This document shows positions 16,637 to 24,954 of a stretch of DNA of 64,000 nt, one piece after another; the first letter of the stretch is position 1, and each line of letters opens with the position of its first letter. The position numbers and the translations under genes are program-made. The notes under the pieces are model-generated. The model did not search any database. It saw only the letters and a program-made list of their open reading frames with translations, and was not told where the DNA came from. Source of the DNA: Tautonia plasticadhaerens (GTDB lineage Bacteria; Planctomycetota; Planctomycetia; Isosphaerales; Isosphaeraceae); assembly GCF_007752535.1 (NCBI RefSeq), contig NZ_CP036426.1, forward strand, positions 3,658,001-3,722,000, written 5' to 3'.

Positions 16637-18220
16637 TCAGCCTTGCGGCCCGCCGAGTCCGGGGAGGTTCAGGCCGGGCGGCAGGCCGCCGTGGGGGTCG
16701 AAGCCGCCGGGGCCGGCGGGGGAGGCCGACGCGGGCTCGGAGTCGGGCTCGCCGGCGGCCTTGATGAAGGCGTCCCGGCCGAGGGCGACCTTGCGGAAGT
16801 CGTCGCCGGGGACCACGTAGTACCAGTTGGCGAACTGGCGGTTCAGCTCGGCCACCTTCTCCTCCCCCTCGGTGATCTTCCGCTGCCGCTCCTCGTCCTT
16901 GCGCTTCGCCTCCTCGGCCAGCTTCGCCTCCGCCTCGACCCGGGCGGGGTCGTCGGGGGCCCGGGCGAAGACGTCGTCCGGCATTTCCGGGGCGTCGGAC
17001 CCCTCGTCCTCCTCGGGGATGAGGGCGGGGTCGAAGGAGACGGAGACGATCAGGTAGCGGCCTTCGGTCTGGTCGGCCTCGGCGTCATCCTCCTGCTCGG
17101 CGGATTCGCCCTTCGGCTCGGCCTCGCCCTCGGCCTCGCCCTCGGCGGATTCGTCCCGGTCCTCGCCGACGCCGGCGGTCAGCTCGTCCCCGGCGGCGAG
17201 GGTGATCTCGCCGAACCGGAGGGTGTAGACGATCCCCTCGTCGGTGGAGACGGCGACGCTCCCCTCGTTGGAGAGCAGGTCCCCCTGCTGCGTGGGGTAG
17301 AACCCCTTGCTGACGAGCGACCGCAGGACGGCGTTCCGGGCCGTGGGCAGGGGGCGGACGCCGACGACCTTCAGGTTGTCGACGGCCCGGATCACGTCAT
17401 TGACCTTGGTGGTGTCGACCTCCTCCTCGGGGCCGAGGTCGTCCATCGTCCAGTCGTTCGGGTTCTCCTCCGACCCGGACTTGGCGAGCACGATCGGGTC
17501 GCCGGGCTGGACCAGGAAGGCGCCGTCGGCGGTGCGCTCGTCGGGGTTGACCTTGCGGGTGTCGTAGGAGAGCTTCGTCGCGTCGGGCGTGGTCACGTCG
17601 AGCAGGTCGGTGTCGATCCAGTCGGAGAACCGGGTGGTGAGGTCCAGGTCGACCTCGGCGGAATAGACGCGGTTCTTCCCCGGGATGCGGACGTAGCGCA
17701 GGCCCTCGCGGTCGGGGACGTCGTTGCCGAGGATCAGCTCGGCCAGGGGCTCGCCGCCGTCGGCGGCGCGGAGGGTGATCTTGGTGCCCCGGCCCTGGAG
17801 GGAGGTCGTCTCCTGGTCCATCGGGTCGATGACCCCCAGCTCCTCGTGGTCGCTGGGCAGGTCGGAGCGGATGGCGTCCTTGGTCAGCTCGGAGACCTGG
17901 GCGGCCAGGCGGGCCATGCGGTCCTGGGCGTCGGCGGGGTAGTCGTGGTGCGAGGGGATGGTCCACTCGCCGTCCTTGAATTCGACCTGGAAGGGGCGGA
18001 CCTCGGCGGTGTCCTCGTCGTAGGAGACGACCTCCAGGACCCTGGCGGCCAGCGGGTCGGCGTCGATCGTCTCGGCGAACGCGGGGAAGAAGGGCTCGCC
18101 CTGGTCGTCGAAGCCGGCGCCGGGGCCTCGCCAGTCGGGCAGCCAGGTCGCGAGCGAGGCGGCGGCCATCAGCACCAGCGCGACGCCGGCGAAGGCGATC
18201 GTCTTGGCGGTCTCGTTCAT
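16637..18220 (-). CDS. DUF4340 domain protein of a Gld-type ABC operon
   Basis: The product has 527 residues with one N-terminal transmembrane segment (residues ~6-26), placing the rest outside the cytoplasm. The body has DUF4340 features: repeated strand-rich units around 'RVYSAEVDLDLTTRFSDWIDTDLL' (~185-208, shown in part) and 'DVIRAVDNLKVVGVRPL'. An acidic, Glu-rich insertion (~370-400) and a Gly/Pro-rich end follow. It is the third gene after GldA and the GldFG fusion, the usual order of this ABC module in planctomycetes and Bacteroidetes-like genomes. The substrate is unknown. The start is chosen at the ATG just before the membrane segment. Confidence 0.85.
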   Translation of the reverse strand: MNETAKTIAFAGVALVLMAAASLATWLPDWRGPGAGFDDQGEPFFPAFAETIDADPLAARVLEVVSYDEDTAEVRPFQVEFKDGEWTIPSHHDYPADAQDRMARLAAQVSELTKDAIRSDLPSDHEELGVIDPMDQETTSLQGRGTKITLRAADGGEPLAELILGNDVPDREGLRYVRIPGKNRVYSAEVDLDLTTRFSDWIDTDLLDVTTPDATKLSYDTRKVNPDERTADGAFLVQPGDPIVLAKSGSEENPNDWTMDDLGPEEEVDTTKVNDVIRAVDNLKVVGVRPLPTARNAVLRSLVSKGFYPTQQGDLLSNEGSVAVSTDEGIVYTLRFGEITLAAGDELTAGVGEDRDESAEGEAEGEAEPKGESAEQEDDAEADQTEGRYLIVSVSFDPALIPEEDEGSDAPEMPDDVFARAPDDPARVEAEAKLAEEAKRKDEERQRKITEGEEKVAELNRQFANWYYVVPGDDFRKVALGRDAFIKAAGEPDSEPASASPAGPGGFDPHGGLPPGLNLPGLGGPQG

Positions 18221-18363
18221 GGCGGTGGCTCTTCTGGGGATCAAAGGAGGCAAGGGGCATTCGGGGGGAGGCGGCGAAGTCGGGGGGCGGGGGGCGGGAC
18301 CGGGAGACACGCCGGGGGTGCCCCTCGTGTCCGGTCCCGGACCTTGCCGCCCCCCGATGGGAT

Positions 18364-21126
18364 TCAGGCCAACCGGCTCGGGATGGCCCCCCGGTTCTCG
18401 CGGCGGGCCCGGATGACGGCGACGATGATCCCCAGCGCCAGGGCCGGCACGGCGGGGACGACGGCGGCGGCCAGGCGGACCTGGCCCCGGATCGCCCGGA
18501 TCTGCCGCTCCTTGGCGGCGAAGCTGTCCTCGATCTTGCGGCGCTTGGCGTCCTCGATGTTCGCCTCGGCCACGGTCAGCCGACGCTGCTCGACCTCCCG
18601 GACCTGGGAGAGCATGACCTGCTTGGTCCGGTCGTCCAGCTCGTCGTCGGACTCGATCCGGTCGATCTTCTCGTCCATCCGGGTCCGGGCGGCTTCGAGC
18701 TGCTCGTCGGCCTCGGCCTCGGCCTCGGCCTCCTGCTCCAGCCGCTCGGCCTCATAGGCGCGGTCGAACTGCTCCAGGCGGGCGAGCGTCCGGTGCCGGC
18801 GACGCTCCTTGCGGAGGTCGATGAACGACTCGTCGCCCACCAGCGTGTCGACGCAGTTGAGCACGAAGGTCACGTTGTCGAACTCGAACTCGTCGGAGCC
18901 GGCCTGGCGGAGCTGGAAGAAGCCGTCGGAGATCAGATCGAGGTCCATGACCACGATCGCGTTGACCCCCGCCGCATCCGAGCCGGATTCGCCCTCGTCT
19001 TCGCCCTCGGCCACCGAGGCCGAGCCCTCGCCCTCGACCCGGGCGGCCATCGTGTAGTCCTGGCCGGTGGCGAGGTGGACGGCGCGGTCGGGGTCGATGG
19101 AGATGCCGAAGAAGCCGGGGGCGGTCAGGCTGTCGAACCGGACGATGCCGCCCTCCTCATTCGTGCGGAGCAGGGGGGTGAAGTCGGTCGAGCCGCCGGA
19201 CCGGGGGCGGACGTAGCCGCCGAAGAGGACGATCAGCTCCTGGAGGCCGGAGGTGATCGGCTCCCTCGGGTTGAAGGCGTCGCTCGCGCCGCTGGAGGGG
19301 GTGATGAACACGTATTCCGGTGGCAGCTCGGTGAATTTCGGGTGCGGGTTGTAGGGGTTCCAGACGATGTCCGTCGCCGGCCACTCGATGCCGAGCAGGT
19401 CCAGCAGGGCCGTCAGGTCCCCCTTCGGCTCCGGGGGCTGGCCGCCGCCGAACATGCCGCCGGGCTGCTCCTTGGGCTGGGTGGGGGCCAGCGACATCTG
19501 CTGGGATCGGTCGAACTGCGGCAGCGGATCCATGAACAGCAGGGTCGGGCCGCCGGACTCGACGTAGGAGACGAGGGTGTCCACCTGCGGCTGCGTCAGG
19601 CTCGACGGCTGGGGGACGAGCAGGGCGTCGAGGTCGGCCGGGATCTCCGAGTCGGCCGAGACGCTGGTCACCTCGTATTGCTTGCGCAATTCCGTGACCA
19701 CCTGCCACTCCCGGGCCTGGGACATCGCCCGGAAGTCGAAGCTGCCGAGCATCCCCACGTCGGTGTCGAGGATGCCCACCTTCTTGCGGTCGGCCCCGGC
19801 CACCGTGCGGACGGACCGGGTCAGCTCGTACTCGACGGGCAGGCCGCGGTCGAAGAAGGGGATGACCACCTGCTCGGGGCCCCTGGTGAAGGCCACCCCC
19901 ATCAGGATCTCGTCGAACCCCTGGCGGTCGGCGCTGGCGGTGAAGACCCGGCGGGGGGTGATGCCGTACTGCTGCTCGGCGCGTCGGGCCTCCTCGCTGT
20001 AGCGGTCGGCCTCGATGAGGTTGAGCCGGATCTTGCCGCCCCCCAGGGCGTCGAACTCCTTGAGCAGCCCCTCGAGGTTCTGCTTGGCCTCGACGTAGTC
20101 CCGGGGCACCTCGGGGCTGAAGAACGCCTCGATGAACACGGGGCGATCGCTGGGGATGTCCCTGATGAGCTGGCGGGACTCGGCCGAGAGCGTGTTGAGT
20201 CGCTCGGCGCTCAGGTCCGGCCGCCAGCCGGCGCGGGCGACGAGCGTCTGGAGGCTGAGCACGGCCACGACCACGGCGAGCATCCGCACCAGCGCGTGGC
20301 CCCAGAGCCCGGCGCTCCTCTCCCCGCCCGCCCAGTGGCGGCGGCCCACCAGGGCGACGTTCACGTAGAGCATCGCCGCCGCCAGGCCGACGAAGTAGAG
20401 CACCCCCGAGAGCGGCACCACGCCCCGGCCGAACTCCCGGAAGTGCGACGGCACCGAGGCGGCCCCGATCGACCTCGCACCCTCGGCCCCCGACAGCCCC
20501 CCCAGCAGCTCGGCGAACACCGGGACGGCGCAGAAGAGGGCCCCCAGGATGAACGCCACCGTCACGTTGCCCGAGAGCAGGCTCGCCACCATCCCCAGGG
20601 CCAGCAGCATCCCCCCCATCAGCCAGTAGCCGAGGAAGGTCGCCAGCAGGACGCCCAGGTCCGGGCTCCCCAGCCAGGACAGCACCACCGTCAGGCCGAA
20701 GGCCAGGAAGCCCAGCGCGGCGGTGTAGATCCCTAGGGCCGCCAGGTACTTGCCCAGCACCACCTCCAGGTCCCGGGCCGGCAGGGTGAGCAGCAGCTCC
20801 TCCGTGCCCTGCCGCCGCTCGTCGGCCCAGATGCTCATGGTGATGGCCGGGATGAACAGCAGCAGCAGGTACGGCATCAGCTCGTTGAGCTGCCCGAGCG
20901 TGGCCAGGTTGTTGGCGAAGAACGCCTCGGGCCAGAAGGCGGCCACCGAGCTGGTCGCGATGAACAGGACGATGAACACGTAGCCGGCGACGTTGGTGAA
21001 GTATCGCGCCAGGTCGCGCCGGCAGACGGCCCCCACGACGAACGGCCTCAGGAAGGACCGGGAGCCGGCCCCGCCGGGCCGATCGGGGGCGGTCGTCCGG
21101 GAGTCGGATTTCTCGATCGTCGTCAC
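18364..21126 (-). CDS. Gld-type ABC transporter permease fused to a GldG-like auxiliary domain
   Basis: The product has 920 residues and fuses two proteins that are usually separate. Residues ~30-290 are an ABC-2 permease with six hydrophobic segments and the 'MSIWADERRQGTEELLLTLP' motif. A second part (~300-760) is the GldG/ABC-auxiliary region, starting 'LNTLSAESRQLIRDIPSDRP' and including 'YGITPRRVF' and 'ALLVPQPSSLTQPQ'. A charged coiled coil (~790-870) and a last membrane segment (~878-898) end the protein. In Bacteroidetes, GldF/GldG act with GldA in gliding; in planctomycetes the role is unknown and probably envelope export or assembly. It lies 72 bases after the ATPase gene. Confidence 0.9.
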   Translation of the reverse strand: MTTIEKSDSRTTAPDRPGGAGSRSFLRPFVVGAVCRRDLARYFTNVAGYVFIVLFIATSSVAAFWPEAFFANNLATLGQLNELMPYLLLLFIPAITMSIWADERRQGTEELLLTLPARDLEVVLGKYLAALGIYTAALGFLAFGLTVVLSWLGSPDLGVLLATFLGYWLMGGMLLALGMVASLLSGNVTVAFILGALFCAVPVFAELLGGLSGAEGARSIGAASVPSHFREFGRGVVPLSGVLYFVGLAAAMLYVNVALVGRRHWAGGERSAGLWGHALVRMLAVVVAVLSLQTLVARAGWRPDLSAERLNTLSAESRQLIRDIPSDRPVFIEAFFSPEVPRDYVEAKQNLEGLLKEFDALGGGKIRLNLIEADRYSEEARRAEQQYGITPRRVFTASADRQGFDEILMGVAFTRGPEQVVIPFFDRGLPVEYELTRSVRTVAGADRKKVGILDTDVGMLGSFDFRAMSQAREWQVVTELRKQYEVTSVSADSEIPADLDALLVPQPSSLTQPQVDTLVSYVESGGPTLLFMDPLPQFDRSQQMSLAPTQPKEQPGGMFGGGQPPEPKGDLTALLDLLGIEWPATDIVWNPYNPHPKFTELPPEYVFITPSSGASDAFNPREPITSGLQELIVLFGGYVRPRSGGSTDFTPLLRTNEEGGIVRFDSLTAPGFFGISIDPDRAVHLATGQDYTMAARVEGEGSASVAEGEDEGESGSDAAGVNAIVVMDLDLISDGFFQLRQAGSDEFEFDNVTFVLNCVDTLVGDESFIDLRKERRRHRTLARLEQFDRAYEAERLEQEAEAEAEADEQLEAARTRMDEKIDRIESDDELDDRTKQVMLSQVREVEQRRLTVAEANIEDAKRRKIEDSFAAKERQIRAIRGQVRLAAAVVPAVPALALGIIVAVIRARRENRGAIPSRLA

Positions 21127-21198
21127 CGTTGCAATCCCCGCGTCAAAGAGGTTCGTGTCCGATTGATGATCGCTGAAGCAGGGCCGACCCGATCCGGA

Positions 21199-21927
21199 TC
21201 AGGCCGGCGAGGCGGTGAGCTGGTAGAACTTCTCCTCCAGCGAGGCCGACCCGGCGCGCATCTCGGCCGGGGCGCCGTCGAAGACGAGGCGGCCGTCGTG
21301 GATGAACAGCACGCGGTCGGCCACCGGCTCGACCTCCTGGAGGATGTGGGTCGAGACGAGCACCGTCTTGGACCGGCCCAGCTCCCGGATGAGCTGGCGG
21401 ACCCCCTTGATCTGGTTCGGGTCCAGGCCCGAGGTCGGCTCGTCCATGATCAGCACGTCGGGGTCGTGCAGCAGGGCCTGCGCCATCGACACCCGCTGCC
21501 GGTAGCCCTTCGACAGCTTGGCGATCGGCTTGTAGGCCACCGTCGAAAGCGAGCAGAGCCCGACCACCGCGTCGATCCGGTCGGCCAGCGCCGACGACCC
21601 CATCCCCCGGGCCCGGCCGAAGAATTCGAGGATCGCCATCGGGGTCATGTCGGGGTAGAGCGGGCCGTTCTCGGGCAGGTACCCGAGGCGCTCGGCGGCG
21701 GCGATGCGGTCGGCCTGCACGTCGATGCCGGCGATCTTCGCCTGGCCGTGCGTCGGGGCGATGAAGCCGGTCAGCAGCCTCATCGTCGTCGTCTTGCCCG
21801 CCCCGTTGGGGCCGAGGAAGGCGACCACCTGCCCCTGCGGGACCTCGAAGCTCACGTCCCTGACCGCCAGGAACGACCCGAACTGCTTGGTGAGGCCTCG
21901 GGCCTCGATCATCACGGGAGTGCTCAT
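21199..21927 (-). CDS. ABC transporter ATP-binding protein, GldA-like
   Basis: The product has 242 residues with all ABC motifs: Walker A 'GPNGAGKTTT' (~38), Q-loop 'LGYLPENGPLYPDMT', signature 'LSKGYRQR', Walker B 'VLIMDEPTSGLD' and switch His in 'VSTHILQEVE'. It energises the permease encoded next. The ATG at 21927 is favoured because homologues begin a few residues before 'IEARGLTKQFG'; ATG 21942 is possible. It leads a three-gene operon and has a good promoter at 22120-22149. Confidence 0.92.
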   Translation of the reverse strand: MSTPVMIEARGLTKQFGSFLAVRDVSFEVPQGQVVAFLGPNGAGKTTTMRLLTGFIAPTHGQAKIAGIDVQADRIAAAERLGYLPENGPLYPDMTPMAILEFFGRARGMGSSALADRIDAVVGLCSLSTVAYKPIAKLSKGYRQRVSMAQALLHDPDVLIMDEPTSGLDPNQIKGVRQLIRELGRSKTVLVSTHILQEVEPVADRVLFIHDGRLVFDGAPAEMRAGSASLEEKFYQLTASPA

Positions 21928-22119
21928 GATGCCAGGAGCCATCCTTACACGAACGCGACACCGGGGGGGGAAAACCGCTGGGATGGATCGCCGGGCCGGC
22001 CGGCCCGCCCGTCGGTTCGGACGCTCGACCCGGCGGGGGCCGCCGAGGTCTCGGGGGAATTGCTCCCCCTCCCTTCGGGTCGGGGCTCGGGCCTCGTGTC
22101 GCACCGGCGTGGGGCGCTC

Positions 22120-22149
22120 ATCTTAGTGCGATGGGCCCCCCTTCCGCAA
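22120..22149 (-). promoter_or_regulatory. Putative promoter of the Gld-type ABC operon
   Basis: TTGCGG, 18 bases, TAAGAT on the minus strand, about 193 bases before the ATPase start. Confidence 0.5.
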
Positions 22150-22342
22150 CGGGCGCCGGGCGAGCCCACCCGGGTCGAGACGGGCCGCCCGATACCCAAC
22201 GCTACGTCCCGCCCCGCCCGCCGGTTCGACCGACGCCCGGGTCGCCCGTCGGGTGCCCCCCGGCCCGGACCCGGCCTGGGATCTCGCCGAACCCGGCCCG
22301 TCCCCCCGGTGTCGGGCGGGCGGCGAGCCCCGCCTCGTGGGC

Positions 22343-22372
22343 TTGCGGGCCCGGGAAGGGCCCTCGTAGACT
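22343..22372 (+). promoter_or_regulatory. Putative promoter of ilvH
   Basis: TTGCGG, 18 bases, TAGACT. The -35 hexamer and spacer length are identical to the divergent promoter at 22120-22149. Confidence 0.45.
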
Positions 22373-22498
22373 ATTCTCCTGACGCGAGACAGACCGCGAC
22401 GACGGCCCGACCCCGAGCGAGCCGGCGCCTCCGGGGCGGCTGGGGCCGCCCGGCCGACGCTGCGCCCGGGGCGTCGCCGCCGCACCCCGGGGGGACCG

Positions 22499-23092
22499 AT
22501 GTCCGACGCCAACCGCCCGCCGCACGACCACCGCCGCAACCGACACGTGCTCAGCGCCCTGGTCCAGAACCAGCCGGGCGTCCTGGCCCACATCTCCGGC
22601 ATGCTCGCCTCCCGGGGCTTCAACATCGACAGCCTCGCCGTCGGCGAGACCGAGGATGCGCTGCTCTCCCGGGTCACCTTCGTCGTCATCGGCGACGACC
22701 GCCAGCTGGAGCAGGTCCGCAAGCAGCTGGAGAAGATCGTCACCGTCGTCAAGGTGATCGACATCTCCCGGGAGGCGTTCGTCGAGCGCGACCTGATGCT
22801 CATCAAGGTCGACGCCCCCGCCGACCGCCGGGGCGAGATCCGGGCCCTCGTCCAGGACTTCCGGGGCCGGATCGTCGACGTCAGCGCCGAGCACCTGATC
22901 ATCGAGGTCAGCGGCCAGGAGTCCAAGGTCGAGGCCTTCATCGAGCAGATGCGCCCCTTCGGCATCCTCGAGCTCGCCCGGACCGGCCGGATCGCCATGG
23001 TCCGCTCCAGCCGCCCGATCCACACCGGCCCCGGCGAGGTCGAGGGCCCCGAGCAGGAGGTCGAGGAGGTGGTCGGCCACTCGCAGCTCTGA
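22499..23092 (+). CDS. ilvH: Acetolactate synthase small (regulatory) subunit
   Basis: The product has 197 residues. An N-terminal ACT domain starts 'RHVLSALVQNQPGVLAHISG' and continues 'MLASRGFNIDSLAVGETED'; the C-terminal regulatory domain includes 'REAFVERDLMLIKVDAP' and 'LIIEVSGQESKVEAFIEQM'. It regulates acetolactate synthase in valine, leucine and isoleucine synthesis and confers feedback inhibition by valine. The catalytic subunit gene (ilvB/ilvI) is not in the window. ilvC lies 6 kb downstream with unrelated genes between. Length and motifs fit the family well. Confidence 0.93.
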   Translation: MSDANRPPHDHRRNRHVLSALVQNQPGVLAHISGMLASRGFNIDSLAVGETEDALLSRVTFVVIGDDRQLEQVRKQLEKIVTVVKVIDISREAFVERDLMLIKVDAPADRRGEIRALVQDFRGRIVDVSAEHLIIEVSGQESKVEAFIEQMRPFGILELARTGRIAMVRSSRPIHTGPGEVEGPEQEVEEVVGHSQL

Positions 23093-23603
23093 GCGGCCCG
23101 GGCCGTCCTCCCGAGATCGCCGGGAATTCGCATCGCTCGACACGCTCGACGCCTCGAGCCCGAGCGCCTCGGGGACTGGCCCAAGGCGCGACCGGCGCAC
23201 GACGTCGAGCGAGTCGAGGCGCTCGGGGAGGCATCGAATGCCGTCGAGGTCCGTGGCTCGGCGGCGAACCTCGTCTCCATAAGTACCTGACGCGGCCGTT
23301 TGCTGATTGGAAGCGAGCCGGATCGATCCGGCGGCTCCACCCCGACCGCCCCCGGCACGCGACGAGGCGGGGGCGGGACCGCCTCGAATCGCCGGAGCAG
23401 GGACGAGCCGGTCCGCGGCGGCCCGGCATCAGGAGGCCCCGGGCCGATTCGCGAACGGGCCCGCGAGGGCCGGGCCAATTCATTCGCGATTGCTCAAATG
23501 AAGTCCCAGAAATAAAATTCCGGTTGGCCGGTGCCGAGGCCAAGCCTCCTGGCCTCGCCCATCTTCCGAGAAACGTCGGATCACCAGGAACCGGGTCGAA
23601 TCG
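23093..23603. other. Intergenic region with CTCGAGGCGCTCGG-type repeats
   Basis: No gene is supported. Between about 23125 and 23240, words such as CCGAGCGCCTCGGGG and its complement recur on opposite strands, giving an imperfect inverted repeat over ~110 bases. A small AT-richer pocket at 23485-23520 contains GGCCAATTCATTCGCG and GCTCAAATGAAG, similar to words at 48468-48495. Confidence 0.45.
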
Positions 23604-24629
23604 TTGAGAAAGCACCTCCACCTGATCGGGCTCGTCGCCGCTTCGTTGCTCGCGTTGAAGGTCGTGATCCCCGTCGCGGAGCGAGAGCCCCCGGACCGGC
23701 AGGAGGATGCCCCAGGCCCCTTCACGAAACCGATGCTCATCCTGGGGCCGATGGCCCCCATGGTCGACATCCCGACGGCCGACGCCTCGAGGGCGTCCGA
23801 CCTGATCCGGCGGGAGGAGTCCGTGCTCGGCGTCGAGATCAACGGGGAGGCTCGCGCGTATCCCATCGAGATGATGCGGTACTTGGAGCGGGAGATCCTG
23901 AACGACACGCTCGGCGGGGTCCCGATCGCGGTGACCTGGTGCGATCGCTGCCAGTCGGGCATCGTCTACGGCCGCGAAGTCGAAGGACGTGAGCTGACCT
24001 TCCACGTGAATGGGATGCTCTACCACGGCAACATGGTGATGGTGGATTCGGAGACGGGGACCCTCTGGAGCCAGCTCCAGGGGCTGGGCCTCGATGGCAG
24101 CCTGGCGGGGAGGCAGCTCGGCGGATTCCCCGCGGTGATCACCCCCTGGCACGCCTGGCAAGCACGACACCCCCAGACCTCCGTGCTCAACTTCGATCGA
24201 GAGCCCGAAGGCCCGTCGCCACCCCCGGAGGGCGAGATCCTCCCCCACCAGGAGCGACTCTCGCCGGGCCCATCGAAGGACTTCCTGCTGGGGATCAATC
24301 GCGGCGACGAGGGCCGGGCCTGGAAGCTGGGCGACCTGAGGCGGAACCCGGTCCTCAACGAGCTGGCCTGCGGAATCCCACTGGTGTTGATCCATGATTC
24401 GGAAAGCGACACGTTCCTCGCGTTCGACAGGAGGGTCGACGGGATCGAGCTGACGTTCCGGGGGGAGGGCGGTCGCATCGTCGACGACCAGACCGGCTCC
24501 GTCTGGGATGCCGGGTCGGGGCGTGCGGTCGACGGCCCGCGATCGGGATCGATCCTGAAGGCCGTCCGAACGACGATCACGCTCGCCTCGGCCTGGGAGA
24601 AGCTCTATCCTCCAGGCCCTCGCCCGTGA
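23604..24629 (+). CDS. DUF3179 domain protein, exported
   Basis: The product has 341 residues. The family signature is clear: 'VLGVEINGEARAYPIEMM' (~75), 'EILNDTLGGVPIAVTWCDRC' (~98-117), 'SGIVYGREVEGRELTF', 'ETGTLWSQLQGLGLDG' and a 'FDRRVDGIELTFRG' repeat near the end. An N-terminal hydrophobic segment (5-23) suggests export or anchoring. The start must be the TTG at 23604, since the first ATG lies inside the mature region, although the frame stays open further upstream. The function of DUF3179 is unknown; the CxxC in WCDRC might be redox-active or bind metal. Confidence 0.8.
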   Translation: MRKHLHLIGLVAASLLALKVVIPVAEREPPDRQEDAPGPFTKPMLILGPMAPMVDIPTADASRASDLIRREESVLGVEINGEARAYPIEMMRYLEREILNDTLGGVPIAVTWCDRCQSGIVYGREVEGRELTFHVNGMLYHGNMVMVDSETGTLWSQLQGLGLDGSLAGRQLGGFPAVITPWHAWQARHPQTSVLNFDREPEGPSPPPEGEILPHQERLSPGPSKDFLLGINRGDEGRAWKLGDLRRNPVLNELACGIPLVLIHDSESDTFLAFDRRVDGIELTFRGEGGRIVDDQTGSVWDAGSGRAVDGPRSGSILKAVRTTITLASAWEKLYPPGPRP

Positions 24630-24954
24630 GGCCGACGCAGAAACCAGCCGGGGCCGAACCACGCCGGTGCGACCGGGCGGGCCTCCGAGGGGCCGGGTGA
24701 GGCCCGGGCCAACGGGACGGAAATTATCCACCGGCGGCGGATTTTCTCGAGTGTGCCGGATCCAAGGGACTGGATACACTGAAATTGATTCGCCGCCCGT
24801 GTGGCCGTCGATCCGAGGCGCCCGAGGGTGTATCCGTCCTCCGGGGCGCCGGGTCATCCTGGTGGTCAGCAAGCCCTGAGCCGCCGACCGGCCAACTGTC
24901 GCCGGTCGGCGGGCCGTCCCCGAGCAATGGTGCGGTACGCATCTCGGAGGCGTG
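24630..24954. other. Intergenic region upstream of the FG-GAP lipoprotein gene
   Basis: No gene is visible. A locally AT-richer patch (24718-24790) contains TACACT at 24774-24779 as a possible -10 element for the gene at 24955, without a good -35. Confidence 0.4.

Larger units (their letters stand above)
21928..22498. other. Divergent intergenic region between the ABC operon and ilvH
   Basis: No gene is visible in these 571 bases. The region carries two divergent promoter candidates (minus strand 22120-22149, plus strand 22343-22372), giving both transcripts leaders of 120-190 bases. I found no attenuator-like leader peptide rich in Leu, Ile or Val before ilvH. Confidence 0.55.

Noticed and set aside
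22373-22498. Attenuator leader peptide before ilvH
   Set aside because: No short frame rich in Leu, Ile or Val with a ribosome site was found.
23093-23603. Decayed transposase or gene remnant downstream of ilvH
   Set aside because: No frame shows a motif; only short repeated CTCGAGGCGCTCGG words are present.
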